A stretch of DNA of 64,000 bases from Undibacterium pigrum (lineage in GTDB: Bacteria; Pseudomonadota; Gammaproteobacteria; Burkholderiales; Burkholderiaceae_D): the NCBI RefSeq assembly GCF_003201815.1, contig NZ_QJKB01000004.1, positions 62,001-126,000 on the forward strand. The letters are read 5' to 3'. The position numbers were made by a program, and so were the translations under genes. Below, one piece after another: positions 52,015 through 61,201 of the stretch; within the stretch, counting starts at the first letter, position 1, and every line of letters starts with the position of its first letter. The notes under the pieces are model-generated. The model was not told the origin of the DNA. It did not search any database and saw only the letters and a program-made list of their open reading frames with translations.

Positions 52015-52824
52015 TTATTTCGCTTTCAGACTGGCAAGCAGGCTTTCGAGCATGGCGGCAGTTTCCGCATCTGGCATGCCATCAAATTTTGCAGGCCTGT
52101 ACTTGGTCTGGAAAGCCACCAGCACGCTGCGGGTGGTTTCATCAAGCAAGCCGGTTTGCGGGATGCTATAGCCATATTGCGCAAGTTTTTGCTGGAACCA
52201 TTTGATTTCAGGTAATTGAAATTCATAGACTGCGATGCGTTGCGCAACTTCTTCTGCTTTTGGCCAGGGGATAAGGCCGGCATCGGCCAGTTGCTTCCAT
52301 GGGAATAGCGGGCCAGGGTCGGATTTGCGCATGGGGGCGATGTCAGAATGGCCGAGTATGTATTCCGGGCGTATCTGGTAACGCAGGGAGATATCCTTGA
52401 CGAGTGCAATCACGCGGTCTATCTGGGCTTGCGGGAAGGGGAAATAAATCCTGCCCTCCGGCGTATCCTTGAAACCCAGATTGACGATTTCTATGCCTAT
52501 GGAACTGGCATTCAGGCGGCTATAGCCTTTCCATTCACTGAGACCAGCGTGATATGCCAGGCGATTCTCAGGCACCAGTTGCCAGACCTTGATCGGTGCT
52601 TCATCACCGACCAGATAATTGGCACTGACCGCCTGCTGGCTGAGCACCCGCAATGAAGTAGGCTGATCCAGCGCAGTGTAATGCAGTATGATGAATTGCA
52701 CGCGTTCTTCCTGGCTCTTGGCCGAGATACTGGTATCGAGTTTGCCCATGGGGCCAACGGTGGCACAGCCGCTGATGAAGATGCTGATGGCGGCAAATAA
52801 GCTATAGAGTGAGATTTTTTTCAT
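52015..52824 (-). CDS. amiD: N-acetylmuramoyl-L-alanine amidase, AmiD-like lipoprotein
   Basis: A 269-residue enzyme that cuts the bond between MurNAc and L-Ala. A lipobox (FISGC, about residue 20) anchors it in the envelope. The Amidase_2 domain has zinc ligands in ILHYTA, GHSDIAP and KSDPG. A small peptidoglycan-binding domain lies at the C-terminus (about residues 190-265). This order matches E. coli AmiD, which frees peptides from muropeptides for recycling. Its ATG overlaps the kinase stop. The start at 52824 is set by the signal sequence. Confidence 0.9.
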   Translation of the reverse strand: MKKISLYSLFAAISIFISGCATVGPMGKLDTSISAKSQEERVQFIILHYTALDQPTSLRVLSQQAVSANYLVGDEAPIKVWQLVPENRLAYHAGLSEWKGYSRLNASSIGIEIVNLGFKDTPEGRIYFPFPQAQIDRVIALVKDISLRYQIRPEYILGHSDIAPMRKSDPGPLFPWKQLADAGLIPWPKAEEVAQRIAVYEFQLPEIKWFQQKLAQYGYSIPQTGLLDETTRSVLVAFQTKYRPAKFDGMPDAETAAMLESLLASLKAK

Positions 52825-53762
52825 GATTGCTTTTTGAGATGGCGGGCTGCAAGTCGTGCTGCAGAAAAATGGGCTTCGCAAGTACTTTGGCGCAGACTGA
52901 TTTCTGGCGGCAAATGCAGGCGCAGGGATTCTATTATGGCTGGGTGAAGTTCTTGTACCCTGCCACTGAGTGCGATGGGCTTATTGCCAAAGCGTGTGCA
53001 CATGGCCGTACCCAGGCGTGCCAGTTCCTTGCCGGCGTTCTTGAGTATGGACATGGCTACCGGGTCACTATTGGCAGATGCCGCCACAGCCAGCGCAAGC
53101 TTGCCTATATCACCGCGGCTGCGGTGGTAAATAAAATCCCGGGAAATATTCCAGTCATTGCCGCCGATGAGCTTGAACAGGCGCTTGGCCATTTCCGACT
53201 CTTTCCAGTGGTCGGGGTGTTCATCTTCAGCACGCCAGAGCTGGCGCATGGCTTCACGGGCTATCCAGAAACCGCCACCTGCATCATCCAGCAAATAACC
53301 ACGACCACCAGCACGATGAAACTCACCATTGCCATCGATATAGGCAGCTATCGAGCCAGTACCTGCATAGATCAGATAACCGGTTCCCGGTTTGAAAATA
53401 TCGAGATAGGCAATTTCTATGTCATTGCTGACGGAGACGTGGGCATGTTGCAGGCCAAAACAATCGGCCAGCATATGCGGCAGGGTGTGGGCATCGCCAC
53501 CAAAACCAGTGATGCCAGCACGTATGCTGCCCACCTGGCCATGGCTGCTGGTCGCAGCAGCCAGTCCGGCAAATACCTGTTCCAGGGCTTGTATGCCTTC
53601 GTGCGTGTCGGTTTGCAGTGCGGTCAGTCCGGCGGCTGTGCCGCTGGCGAGTATTTGCTCATCCCGGCTTGCCAGCGCCCAGCGGGTTTGTGTGCCGCCC
53701 GCATCTATCCCTAGCGCAATGGCCGTGCTTTGCTGAGCGGATATTTGCTGGTCAGATGGCAT
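52821..53762 (-). CDS. BadF/BadG-family sugar kinase (N-acetylglucosamine/N-acetylmuramic acid kinase type)
   Basis: A 313-residue ASKHA-fold kinase. The phosphate-1 loop is GIDAGGTQTRWALA near residue 17, the second nucleotide loop YAGTGSIAAY near residue 120, and GGRGYLLDDAGGGFWIAREA follows. Such kinases phosphorylate GlcNAc, and in MurK also MurNAc. With murQ nearby, a role in making GlcNAc-6-P or MurNAc-6-P during wall recycling is likely. The start at 53762 is chosen because the fold begins soon after; the frame extends 66 codons further without likeness. It heads the minus-strand recycling operon and is divergent from the AmpG-like gene. Confidence 0.86.
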   Translation of the reverse strand: MPSDQQISAQQSTAIALGIDAGGTQTRWALASRDEQILASGTAAGLTALQTDTHEGIQALEQVFAGLAAATSSHGQVGSIRAGITGFGGDAHTLPHMLADCFGLQHAHVSVSNDIEIAYLDIFKPGTGYLIYAGTGSIAAYIDGNGEFHRAGGRGYLLDDAGGGFWIAREAMRQLWRAEDEHPDHWKESEMAKRLFKLIGGNDWNISRDFIYHRSRGDIGKLALAVAASANSDPVAMSILKNAGKELARLGTAMCTRFGNKPIALSGRVQELHPAIIESLRLHLPPEISLRQSTCEAHFSAARLAARHLKKQS

Positions 53763-54010
53763 GAATGGGTTTGTATGCGGGTCTATATACAAGTTTATGT
53801 GCAGGTTTCTGGAGAAAATGATGCGGCATCGTGGAGCTGAATTGCAATAACCGGCAGTTGTTCGTTTATCATAGGGCGCTTCTGTTACTGGCAACGAATG
53901 AAAAGATGCGCCCGGCTTATAACTTTTTGCTATGAAGCAGCGGCAAAATTTCAATCGCAATCCCGGTATTTTACTGGGAAGATGCTTTACTACTTAAGAA
54001 AAAGATCAAG

Positions 54011-55312
54011 ATGACAAGCGAGACAGCTGCTGCAGTCAAAAAATCGGAGGTTCCGGCGGGTGGAGTATGGCGCTGGATACCTTCATTGTATTTCAGTCAG
54101 GGGATTCCTTACGTCGTGGTAATGACACTATCCGTCATTATGTACAAAAACCTGGATATTTCCAATTCGGACATTGCATTATATACAAGCTGGTTATACC
54201 TGCCCTTCGTGATCAAACCGTTCTGGTCACCTTTCGTAGATATGTTCAAGACCAAGCGTTTTTGGATCATCACGCTGGAACTGGTGATAGGTGCGCTGTT
54301 TGGCCTGGTAGCCTTAACCATTCCCATGCCGGGTTTTTTCCAGGCGACGCTGTTGGTCTTTTGGCTATTGGCATTCAGTGCTGCTACCCATGACATCAGT
54401 TCTGACGGTTTTTACATGCTGGCGCTGGAACAGCATCAACAGGCGGCTTTTGTTGGTTTTCGCAGTATGTTTTTTCGCATGGCCATGCTGTACGGGCAGG
54501 GGGCTCTGGTGTATCTGGCAGGTTCACTGCGTGATTTTACGGGGGATGTGAGGTTTGCCTGGATAGTGGTTTTTGGCGTGCTGGCGATAAAATTCATCAG
54601 TCTGTCCGCTTACCATAAATGGGCTTTGCCACGGCCTGCCAGCGATACGGCGCATGGAGACCCGAATCAGGTGGTGGCGACTTTCTTCACGATATTTGGC
54701 AAGTTCATCATGAAGAAAAACATCTTGCTGACGATTGCCTTCCTCTTGCTGTACCGCTTTGGTGAAGCGCAACTGGTCAAGATGGCTCCCCCGTTTTTGC
54801 TTGATAGTCTGGACAAGGGCGGGCTGGGTCTGTCTACCCAGGCTGTTGGTATCGTGTATGGCACCATGGGTATGATTGCCCTTACTGTTGGCGGCCTGGC
54901 AGGTGGTGCATTGATTTCGCGTTTTGGCCTGAAGCGCATGCTCTGGCCCATGGCGCTGGCTATCAATGTACCGCATCTGGTGTATGTCTATCTGGCCTTT
55001 GTACAACCACAGAATATCTATCTGATTGGTGCTGCGGTCGCCATAGAACAAATGGGTTATGGCTTTGGTTTTACGGCCTATGTCCTGTACATGATCATGA
55101 TAGCCGATGGTGAACACAAGACAGCCCACTATGCAATTTGCACAGGCTTCATGGCACTCAGCATGATGTTGCCCGGCATGATCAGTGGCCGCTTGCAGGA
55201 ATACCTGGGGTATGCCCACTTCTTTGTCTGGATATGCATTGCTGCCGTGCCTACTTTCGTTGTCACTGCCCTCATTAAAGTGGACCCGGCCTTTGGAAAA
55301 AAAGCTGAATAG
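54011..55312 (+). CDS. MFS permease, AmpG-like (muropeptide importer)
   Basis: A 433-residue inner-membrane transporter with about 12-13 helices of the AmpG (SLC33-like) branch. Supporting segments are WRWIPSLYFSQGIPYVVV, PFVIKPFWSPFVDMFKTKRFWI, SAATHDISSDGFYML and GEAQLVKMAPPFLLDS. AmpG imports GlcNAc-anhydroMurNAc-peptides from the periplasm. The surrounding wall-recycling genes agree, but AmpG-like proteins also move other ligands, so the substrate is inferred. Only a weak ribosome binding site is visible. Confidence 0.83.
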   Translation: MTSETAAAVKKSEVPAGGVWRWIPSLYFSQGIPYVVVMTLSVIMYKNLDISNSDIALYTSWLYLPFVIKPFWSPFVDMFKTKRFWIITLELVIGALFGLVALTIPMPGFFQATLLVFWLLAFSAATHDISSDGFYMLALEQHQQAAFVGFRSMFFRMAMLYGQGALVYLAGSLRDFTGDVRFAWIVVFGVLAIKFISLSAYHKWALPRPASDTAHGDPNQVVATFFTIFGKFIMKKNILLTIAFLLLYRFGEAQLVKMAPPFLLDSLDKGGLGLSTQAVGIVYGTMGMIALTVGGLAGGALISRFGLKRMLWPMALAINVPHLVYVYLAFVQPQNIYLIGAAVAIEQMGYGFGFTAYVLYMIMIADGEHKTAHYAICTGFMALSMMLPGMISGRLQEYLGYAHFFVWICIAAVPTFVVTALIKVDPAFGKKAE

Positions 55313-55326
55313 AGGCTCAACAAAGC

Positions 55327-56328
55327 ATGAATACAAATATCTATCCCTATCATTTTCAAAGCACCAGCTATAGTTCACCTCAGCCAGGCTCCAGTGTCAT
55401 CATCACTGGTGCTGTGCATGGCAATGAAACCTGCGGCACACAGGCAATACGCCGTGTCATTGCTGAACTGGAAGAGGGTAGCCTGCAATTGCTGGCAGGA
55501 CGTTTGACACTGGTGCCAGTGTGCAATCCCCTGGCTTATCAGCTGGGACAAAGGGAAGGCGAGCGCAACCTGAATCGCCGACTGATACCAACCACGGATG
55601 TGCAGGAATTTGAAGACCATGTGGCAAACTGGCTATGCCCCCTGCTGGCGCAGCATGATGTCTTGCTGGACCTGCATTCTTTCCGTAGCGAGGGTGAAGC
55701 TTTTGTGCTGATAGGGCCAGAGAATAACCGTGGCCCCATAGAATCATTCAGCCATGAAAAGCATGAACTGGCGATGGCCATGCGGCTTGGTGTACACAGG
55801 CTGGTGGATGGCTGGCTCAGTACCTATGCACGAGGCGTACAGCGCCGCCAGCAGCGTCTTGCCCATGATGCAGATGCCAAGACTATCGCTAATGCCAATA
55901 CCCAGTTTGGCGTGGGCACGACAGAATACATGCGCTCAACCGGCGGCTATGCCATGACGCTGGAATGCGGCCAGCATCAGGACCCGCAAGCGCCGCAAGT
56001 TGCTTATACTGCCATCGTCAACAGCCTGCGCCATCTTGGTGTGATTGCCGGTACAGCACCAGAGCCAGTCACGCAAATGGAAGCCCTGCGCATTTATGAT
56101 GTCATCGATAAATTGCATGATGATGATAGTTTTGTGCGCGCATGGCGCAGTTTTGATGAATTGAAACAGGGCGAACTGATAGGCATACGTGCCGACGGCA
56201 GTGAGGTCAGGGCAGACCAGGCTGGCCGTATCATTTTCCCGGATATGGGTGCCAAGGCTGGCGAAGAATGGTTTTACCTGACCATGGCCAACCCGCGTCT
56301 TGGTGAACACGCTGGAGTGAAAGCATGA
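55327..56328 (+). CDS. Succinylglutamate desuccinylase/aspartoacylase-family (M14) enzyme
   Basis: A 333-residue zinc hydrolase of the AstE/AspA branch of M14 carboxypeptidases. Zinc ligands are in GAVHGNETCG (HxxE) and LLDLHSF. RNLNRR matches the arginine-rich substrate loop. The last 100 residues form a beta-rich tail seen in this subfamily. No signal peptide. Position in the wall-recycling island suggests it removes an acyl or amino-acid group from a peptide, perhaps like MpaA, but no close evidence exists. It overlaps the next gene by four bases. Confidence 0.8.
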   Translation: MNTNIYPYHFQSTSYSSPQPGSSVIITGAVHGNETCGTQAIRRVIAELEEGSLQLLAGRLTLVPVCNPLAYQLGQREGERNLNRRLIPTTDVQEFEDHVANWLCPLLAQHDVLLDLHSFRSEGEAFVLIGPENNRGPIESFSHEKHELAMAMRLGVHRLVDGWLSTYARGVQRRQQRLAHDADAKTIANANTQFGVGTTEYMRSTGGYAMTLECGQHQDPQAPQVAYTAIVNSLRHLGVIAGTAPEPVTQMEALRIYDVIDKLHDDDSFVRAWRSFDELKQGELIGIRADGSEVRADQAGRIIFPDMGAKAGEEWFYLTMANPRLGEHAGVKA

Positions 56329-58127
56329 GTTTGCGAGTTTTGTTTGCAGTATCGCTGGGTTTGAGTAGCTTGATGCAGGTGTTGCCAGTACAGGCGGCAG
56401 GCAGTGCGGAAAAAGTCTTGCGGGTACTGGTGAGCACGCCAGAAAGCAGCCTGGACCCGGCTGTGGCGTCGGATGTACCCTCAGTCAGTATCAATGAAAA
56501 TATTTTCGAACCCATGCTGCGCTATGACTATCTGGCGCGCCCGGTGAAACTCAAACCAAATACCCTGACCAGCATGCCGGAAATCCTGGACCAGGGTAAG
56601 ACCTATGTCTTGCGCCTGCAACCAGGCATCATGTTCACACCCGACCCGGCATTCAAGGGCAAGCCCAGGGAGTTGACGGCAGAAGATTATATCTACAGCA
56701 TCAAGCGTATTTATGATCCGACAGTCAAATCACCCTGGCTGTTCATGTTTGAAGGCAAGCTGCTTGGTGATGAAAAACTACGCCCCGGCACGGCCAAAGA
56801 TGGCAAAGCGCAAGAATTCAATGTGCAAACCAGTATCCCCGGTTTGCAGGCTGTCGATAAATATACCTTGCGCATACGCCTGAATGCGCCTGACAGCAAT
56901 TTCCTGTTCATCCTGGCAACCACGGCAACTGGTGCCATGGCAAAAGAAGTGGTGGATGCCTATGCTGGTCAGGTAGGTAATCATCCCATAGGAACCGGCC
57001 CTTTTATCCTGGGACAATGGCAACGCAGTTTTCGCATAGAACTGCTGGCCAATCCACAGTACCGCAAGCAGGTATTCAATGACCAGGGTACGGATGAAGC
57101 TACAAAAAAAATCGCTGCCAGCCTGGCCGGGCAAACTTTGCCACGTGTCAGCAAGGTGGAAATCAAGATCATGGAAGAGCAGCAATCACGCGTGCTGGGT
57201 TTCCTGAATAATGAATTTGATTATCTGGAACAGGTGCCGCCGCCACTGTCGAATATGGTGCTTGATGATGGTAAATTAAAACCGGCCTTGCAGCAGCGCG
57301 GCATACGCCTGTCCCTGTTCACGCCCCTGCAAACCTATTACATGTGGATGAATATGGAAGACCCGGTGATAGGTGGTTATACCCCGGAGAAAATCGCGCT
57401 GCGTCGTGCCATTGCCCTCAGCTATGACAGCAAGGAAGACATCGCCCTGATGGAAAAAGGTTTGGCGATACAGGCGCAATCACCTTTGCCGCCCAATGTG
57501 CTGGGCTATGATGCCAACTACAAAACACCGGTGCAATACAATGTGAAGCTGGCAAATGCCTTGCTCGACAAGTTTGGCTATAAACGCGCAGCAGATGGCT
57601 ATCGTAATTTGCCTGATGGCCAGCCCCTGCACCTGCAAATGCATAGCCTGGCCAGCACGACCGGGCGCTTGCGTGATGAAGTCTGGCGCAAGAACCTGGA
57701 TGCGATCGGCGTCCATGTCAGCTTCAAGACCGATAAGCATTCTGAAGTCTTGCGGGCAGCCCGCCTGGGCAAGGTACAGATGACAGAAGCCAACTGGATA
57801 GCTGATTTCCCCGATGCCGAGAATTTTTACCAGCTGCTATATGGGCCAAATGCGGGTCGTGCCAATTACTCGCGCTTCAACCTGCCAGCCTTCAATACAC
57901 TCTATGAACAGGCTATGCGGCTCAGCGACAGCCCCGAAAGAACGGCCATATACCGGCAGATGGCGCAGCTCATGCACGGTTATACCCCCTGGGTGCCACG
58001 CATACATCCTGTGACTGCAGATATTTTGCAGCCATGGCTGCAAAATTATTACCGCCATCCTGTGGATTTTACGAGCTGGCGTTATCTTGATATTGATGTG
58101 GCGGCGCGTAATAAAGCATTAAAATAA
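56325..58127 (+). CDS. Orphan oligopeptide-type ABC substrate-binding protein (family 5, MppA/OppA-like)
   Basis: A 600-residue periplasmic binding protein. The signal peptide ends at VQAAG (about residue 25). SBP_bac_5 features include TLTSMPEILDQGKTYVLRLQ, the GTGPFILGQW segment, and the C-terminal NWIADFPDAENFYQLLYGP, RANYSRFN and YRQMAQLMHGYTPWVPR pattern. No permease or ATPase gene is adjacent, as with MppA, which borrows the Opp system to import murein tripeptide. That parallel is inference from the neighbouring wall-recycling genes. Confidence 0.86.
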   Translation: MSLRVLFAVSLGLSSLMQVLPVQAAGSAEKVLRVLVSTPESSLDPAVASDVPSVSINENIFEPMLRYDYLARPVKLKPNTLTSMPEILDQGKTYVLRLQPGIMFTPDPAFKGKPRELTAEDYIYSIKRIYDPTVKSPWLFMFEGKLLGDEKLRPGTAKDGKAQEFNVQTSIPGLQAVDKYTLRIRLNAPDSNFLFILATTATGAMAKEVVDAYAGQVGNHPIGTGPFILGQWQRSFRIELLANPQYRKQVFNDQGTDEATKKIAASLAGQTLPRVSKVEIKIMEEQQSRVLGFLNNEFDYLEQVPPPLSNMVLDDGKLKPALQQRGIRLSLFTPLQTYYMWMNMEDPVIGGYTPEKIALRRAIALSYDSKEDIALMEKGLAIQAQSPLPPNVLGYDANYKTPVQYNVKLANALLDKFGYKRAADGYRNLPDGQPLHLQMHSLASTTGRLRDEVWRKNLDAIGVHVSFKTDKHSEVLRAARLGKVQMTEANWIADFPDAENFYQLLYGPNAGRANYSRFNLPAFNTLYEQAMRLSDSPERTAIYRQMAQLMHGYTPWVPRIHPVTADILQPWLQNYYRHPVDFTSWRYLDIDVAARNKALK

Positions 58128-58274
58128 ATCCCGGTGATTGATGCAGGAAAAGACAAGCGGACCTATGGTTTGAGCATTCCCTGCGGTTATATGTCATCGG
58201 TAAGTATTCATTGGCAGGCACAGGTGACTCACCCTATGCTGCCGATATGAAAAACTCAGTTGTGTGGAGCCTTT

Positions 58275-58874
58275 GTGCGTTGTGAATTGATTGCTGATCA
58301 TCCTGATTTTTGCCGGCTGGACACCGTCAGCGGCATTGTTATCGATTTACGTTATGTAGGGGCCGACAATTTTGTCGGCAGGGAATTGTATGGTGAGCTT
58401 GACTGTAGCTGGTTGCATAGGGAAGCCGTAGAGGCCCTGCAAGCAGCCGTCAACTGGCTGCATGAACATCATCCCGGCCTGCGCATCCTGGTGCTGGATG
58501 CTTTGCGCCCGCACAGGGTGCAGGAAATGCTGTGGCAGCATCTGGACGGCACGCCCTTGCGCATGTATGTCGCTGACCCGGCACGTGGTTCCATCCATTC
58601 CTTTGGCATGGCGGTAGACGTTACCCTGATTGATGCTGAAGGCAAGGAACTGGACATGGGTAGCGGTTTCGATGCCCTTGAAGAAAAATCCCACCCTGCG
58701 CTTGAACAAAGAATGCTGGCTGAAGGCCAGTTGACCCAGCACCAGCTAGACCAGCGCGGCATATTGCGGGCAGCAATGGCACATGGTGGTTTCAGGGGTA
58801 TCAATAGCGAATGGTGGCATTTCAACTGTGGCGACCCCACTGTCGTGCGGGAAACCTATTTGCGTATTGATTAG
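58275..58874 (+). CDS. ddpX: D-alanyl-D-alanine dipeptidase (VanX/DdpX family, M15D)
   Basis: A 199-residue zinc dipeptidase that splits D-Ala-D-Ala. The M15D signature SIHSFGMAVDVTL supplies zinc His and Asp, EWWHF the catalytic Glu and last His, and DALRPHRVQE the conserved arginine. YVGADNFVGRELYG near the N-terminus is also typical of VanX. The GTG at 58275 is chosen because GGAG lies five bases before it; a TTG 15 bases earlier is possible. No signal peptide. It is two bases from the following gene. It lets the cell use D-Ala from wall turnover; nothing else of a vancomycin cluster is present. Confidence 0.9.
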   Translation: MRCELIADHPDFCRLDTVSGIVIDLRYVGADNFVGRELYGELDCSWLHREAVEALQAAVNWLHEHHPGLRILVLDALRPHRVQEMLWQHLDGTPLRMYVADPARGSIHSFGMAVDVTLIDAEGKELDMGSGFDALEEKSHPALEQRMLAEGQLTQHQLDQRGILRAAMAHGGFRGINSEWWHFNCGDPTVVRETYLRID

Positions 58875-58876
58875 GG

Positions 58877-60235
58877 ATGAAGTGCTTGCCTGCCCGCTGC
58901 CTGCTGATACTCATGTCCTTGATGCTAAGCCCGGCTATGGCGCAAGTCGATACCGTAAATGAACAGCAGGTGAGTCTGCAGTTGACTAATCAACTGGCTG
59001 CTATTGTTGCGCAGCCTAATAAAGCGCTTGCCAGTCTGTCCGTATTGGCAATCAAGTCTGGCAAGGTGGTCTACCAGCAGCAGTTTGGACAGCGCTATAT
59101 CGATCAGCAAAATCCCGCCAACAGCCTGCCTGCGGATCAGCAAACCCTGTTCCGCGTTGCCTCGGTTTCCAAGATGGTCGCTGCAACAGGTGCCATGTGT
59201 CTGGTAGAGCAGGGCAAGCTGGACCTGGATGCCGATATCAGCAACTACCTCGGTTTCCAGCTCAGGAACCCGCATTATCCAGACAAAGTCATTACGACAC
59301 GCATGTTGCTCAGCCATACATCATCCCTGCGGGATGACGGTGGCTATAACTTCCCGGCTGAGGTCAGTATGCAGAGTTTTTTGCAGACCGGTGGCAAACA
59401 TTATGCACAGGGTTTGCAATGGGCTGATCCGGCAAAAGCCAAACCGGGTGAAAACTTTGCTCCCGGCTTTTATTTCCATTATGTGAATCTGAACTGGGGC
59501 GTGCTTGGCAGCGTCATGGAAGCTGTCAGCGGCCAGCGTTTCGATGTGCTCATGCACAAGCTGGTATTGCAATCCTTGCAAATAGAAGGCGCATATCATC
59601 CTGAACTCTTGGCTACAGATACCTTGTCGCGTCTGGCTGTCTTGTACCGCAAGCAGGCTAATGAAGTCTGGAATGCACAAGGCCCATGGGTGGCGCAGAC
59701 AGATGATTTTCGCAATAAGCCTCTGATAAAGCGGCAAATCAAAAATTACCAGCCTGGTACGAACGCGACATTGTCCAGCCCGCAAGGTGGCTTGCGCATC
59801 AGTGTGCAAGGTTTAAGCCGCATCATGCTGATGCTCATGAACGAGGGTGAACTTGATGGTGTGCGCCTGCTAAAGCCTGACAGTGTCAGGGCTTTGACTG
59901 CTGAGCAATGGAGCTATGACGCAGCTACTCGCAATGGTGATGATTACCGTGGATTGTTTCTATCCTGGGGGTTGGGTTTCCAGAGCTTCACTGATACCAG
60001 TGCCGGGCATTATGGTGACAGGCTGGTAAAAGCCAGACCCGCCTTCAAGCCCGTCGGTCATCTGGGTTTTGCCTATGGCTTGCAATCGGCTTTCCTGTTT
60101 GACCCGGCAACACGCAATGGCATTATCTATGTCATAGGAGGTGTTGCCGCTGACCCTGATAAAAATCCAGGAGACTATTCCAGCCTGAGTATCTGGGAAG
60201 AGCAGATACTCACTGCAACATATCAATTATTTTAG
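58877..60235 (+). CDS. Secreted beta-lactamase-fold serine hydrolase (class C/PF00144 type)
   Basis: A 452-residue secreted protein. The signal peptide ends at AMAQV (about residue 23). Serine-hydrolase motifs are SVSK (SxxK, about residue 98), YVN in FHYVNLNWG (YxN) and HLG in VGHLGFAYG (replacing KTG). This fits the large beta-lactamase/D-Ala-carboxypeptidase/esterase family, not necessarily a true beta-lactamase. It is coupled to ddpX, so a D-amino-acid peptidase or muropeptide hydrolase is more likely. The last four bases overlap the convergent LysR gene. Confidence 0.85.
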   Translation: MKCLPARCLLILMSLMLSPAMAQVDTVNEQQVSLQLTNQLAAIVAQPNKALASLSVLAIKSGKVVYQQQFGQRYIDQQNPANSLPADQQTLFRVASVSKMVAATGAMCLVEQGKLDLDADISNYLGFQLRNPHYPDKVITTRMLLSHTSSLRDDGGYNFPAEVSMQSFLQTGGKHYAQGLQWADPAKAKPGENFAPGFYFHYVNLNWGVLGSVMEAVSGQRFDVLMHKLVLQSLQIEGAYHPELLATDTLSRLAVLYRKQANEVWNAQGPWVAQTDDFRNKPLIKRQIKNYQPGTNATLSSPQGGLRISVQGLSRIMLMLMNEGELDGVRLLKPDSVRALTAEQWSYDAATRNGDDYRGLFLSWGLGFQSFTDTSAGHYGDRLVKARPAFKPVGHLGFAYGLQSAFLFDPATRNGIIYVIGGVAADPDKNPGDYSSLSIWEEQILTATYQLF

Positions 60236-61134
60236 CTGGTACGGCCGATGAATTCTGCTCCGGCTTCCCTGATGCATTCGACAAAAGCACGGGCTGAGCG
60301 TGACAGTGGCGTTGATTTCACTGTCAGCAAATACAAGTCTACAGGCACATTGGGTGACAGCGGGCGGCATTGTACTTTGCTCTGGTCTGAGGTAGCGGCA
60401 GTGAATGGGTCTATGACTGCTGCACCTGCACCCAGTTCCACCAGCGTTCTCGCCAGCAGATAAGTCTGCACCACAGTGTACGAGATAAAACTCAGGCCTT
60501 GTTCTTCACAGGCATCCATGACGCGGCTGACAAGGTGGTCATCGAGGTCCAGGGCAATCAAATTTTTGGGCAAGTCAGCAATCGGCAGGGCAGTATTATC
60601 CAGTGATTTAGCCCAGCTACCGAGCGGCGCAATAGCGGTCATGCTGCCGCGTATCAAAGGTTCGGACGCAATGTTTGGGTGACAAGGGTCATACAGCGAC
60701 AGCGCAAAATCAACATCGCCCAGTAGCAGGGCATTGACGATTTCACTGGTGTGATGAGTCGCCAGCGTGCAATGCACATTGGCAAATTTCTTGCGCCAGG
60801 CGGCCAGTGCGGTTGGCACTACCGTAATCGATAAAGTGGGTGTCGATGCCAGCCGGACAGCCTCGTCAGGATGATTTTTCAGATTGCTGGCCAGCCTGCG
60901 TACGGATTGCAAATCACGGTTGAGCTTGTCAACTTCAGCAAACAGTTTGTGCGCTTCCGGTGTGGGATGAAGTTTGCCCTTGATGCGTTCAAACAGTTTC
61001 AGGCCCAGCTGTATTTCGCAATGCTGCAATACCTTGGTCGCGGCTGGTTGGGAAATATTCAGCAATTGCGCAGCACCACTGATCGTGCCTGCCTGCATGA
61101 TGGCATGAAAAACTTCTATATGACGCAAACGCAT
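60232..61134 (-). CDS. LysR family transcriptional regulator
   Basis: A 300-residue regulator with the N-terminal winged helix (RHIEVFHAIMQAGTISGAAQ, then NISQPAATKVLQHCE) and a substrate-binding-like effector domain (about residues 90-295). It lies 67 bases downstream of murQ on the same strand and probably responds to a wall-derived or amino-acid ligand. It is not placed like AmpR, which is divergent from ampC; here it is convergent with the beta-lactamase-fold gene. Target genes are unknown. Confidence 0.88.
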   Translation of the reverse strand: MRLRHIEVFHAIMQAGTISGAAQLLNISQPAATKVLQHCEIQLGLKLFERIKGKLHPTPEAHKLFAEVDKLNRDLQSVRRLASNLKNHPDEAVRLASTPTLSITVVPTALAAWRKKFANVHCTLATHHTSEIVNALLLGDVDFALSLYDPCHPNIASEPLIRGSMTAIAPLGSWAKSLDNTALPIADLPKNLIALDLDDHLVSRVMDACEEQGLSFISYTVVQTYLLARTLVELGAGAAVIDPFTAATSDQSKVQCRPLSPNVPVDLYLLTVKSTPLSRSARAFVECIREAGAEFIGRTS

Positions 61135-61201
61135 GATGAAATACCTTCAGCAAATAATGGACTTGATTGTAACGCCTGCAAGGCTTTATTGCTTTTGAAG
61201 G

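Noticed and set aside
58275-58874. Vancomycin resistance (vanX) cluster
   Set aside because: No vanH, vanA-type ligase or VanRS genes; this is a DdpX-type metabolic enzyme.
58877-61134. AmpC-AmpR pair
   Set aside because: The LysR gene is convergent, not divergent, and the hydrolase has HLG in place of the KTG motif of AmpC.
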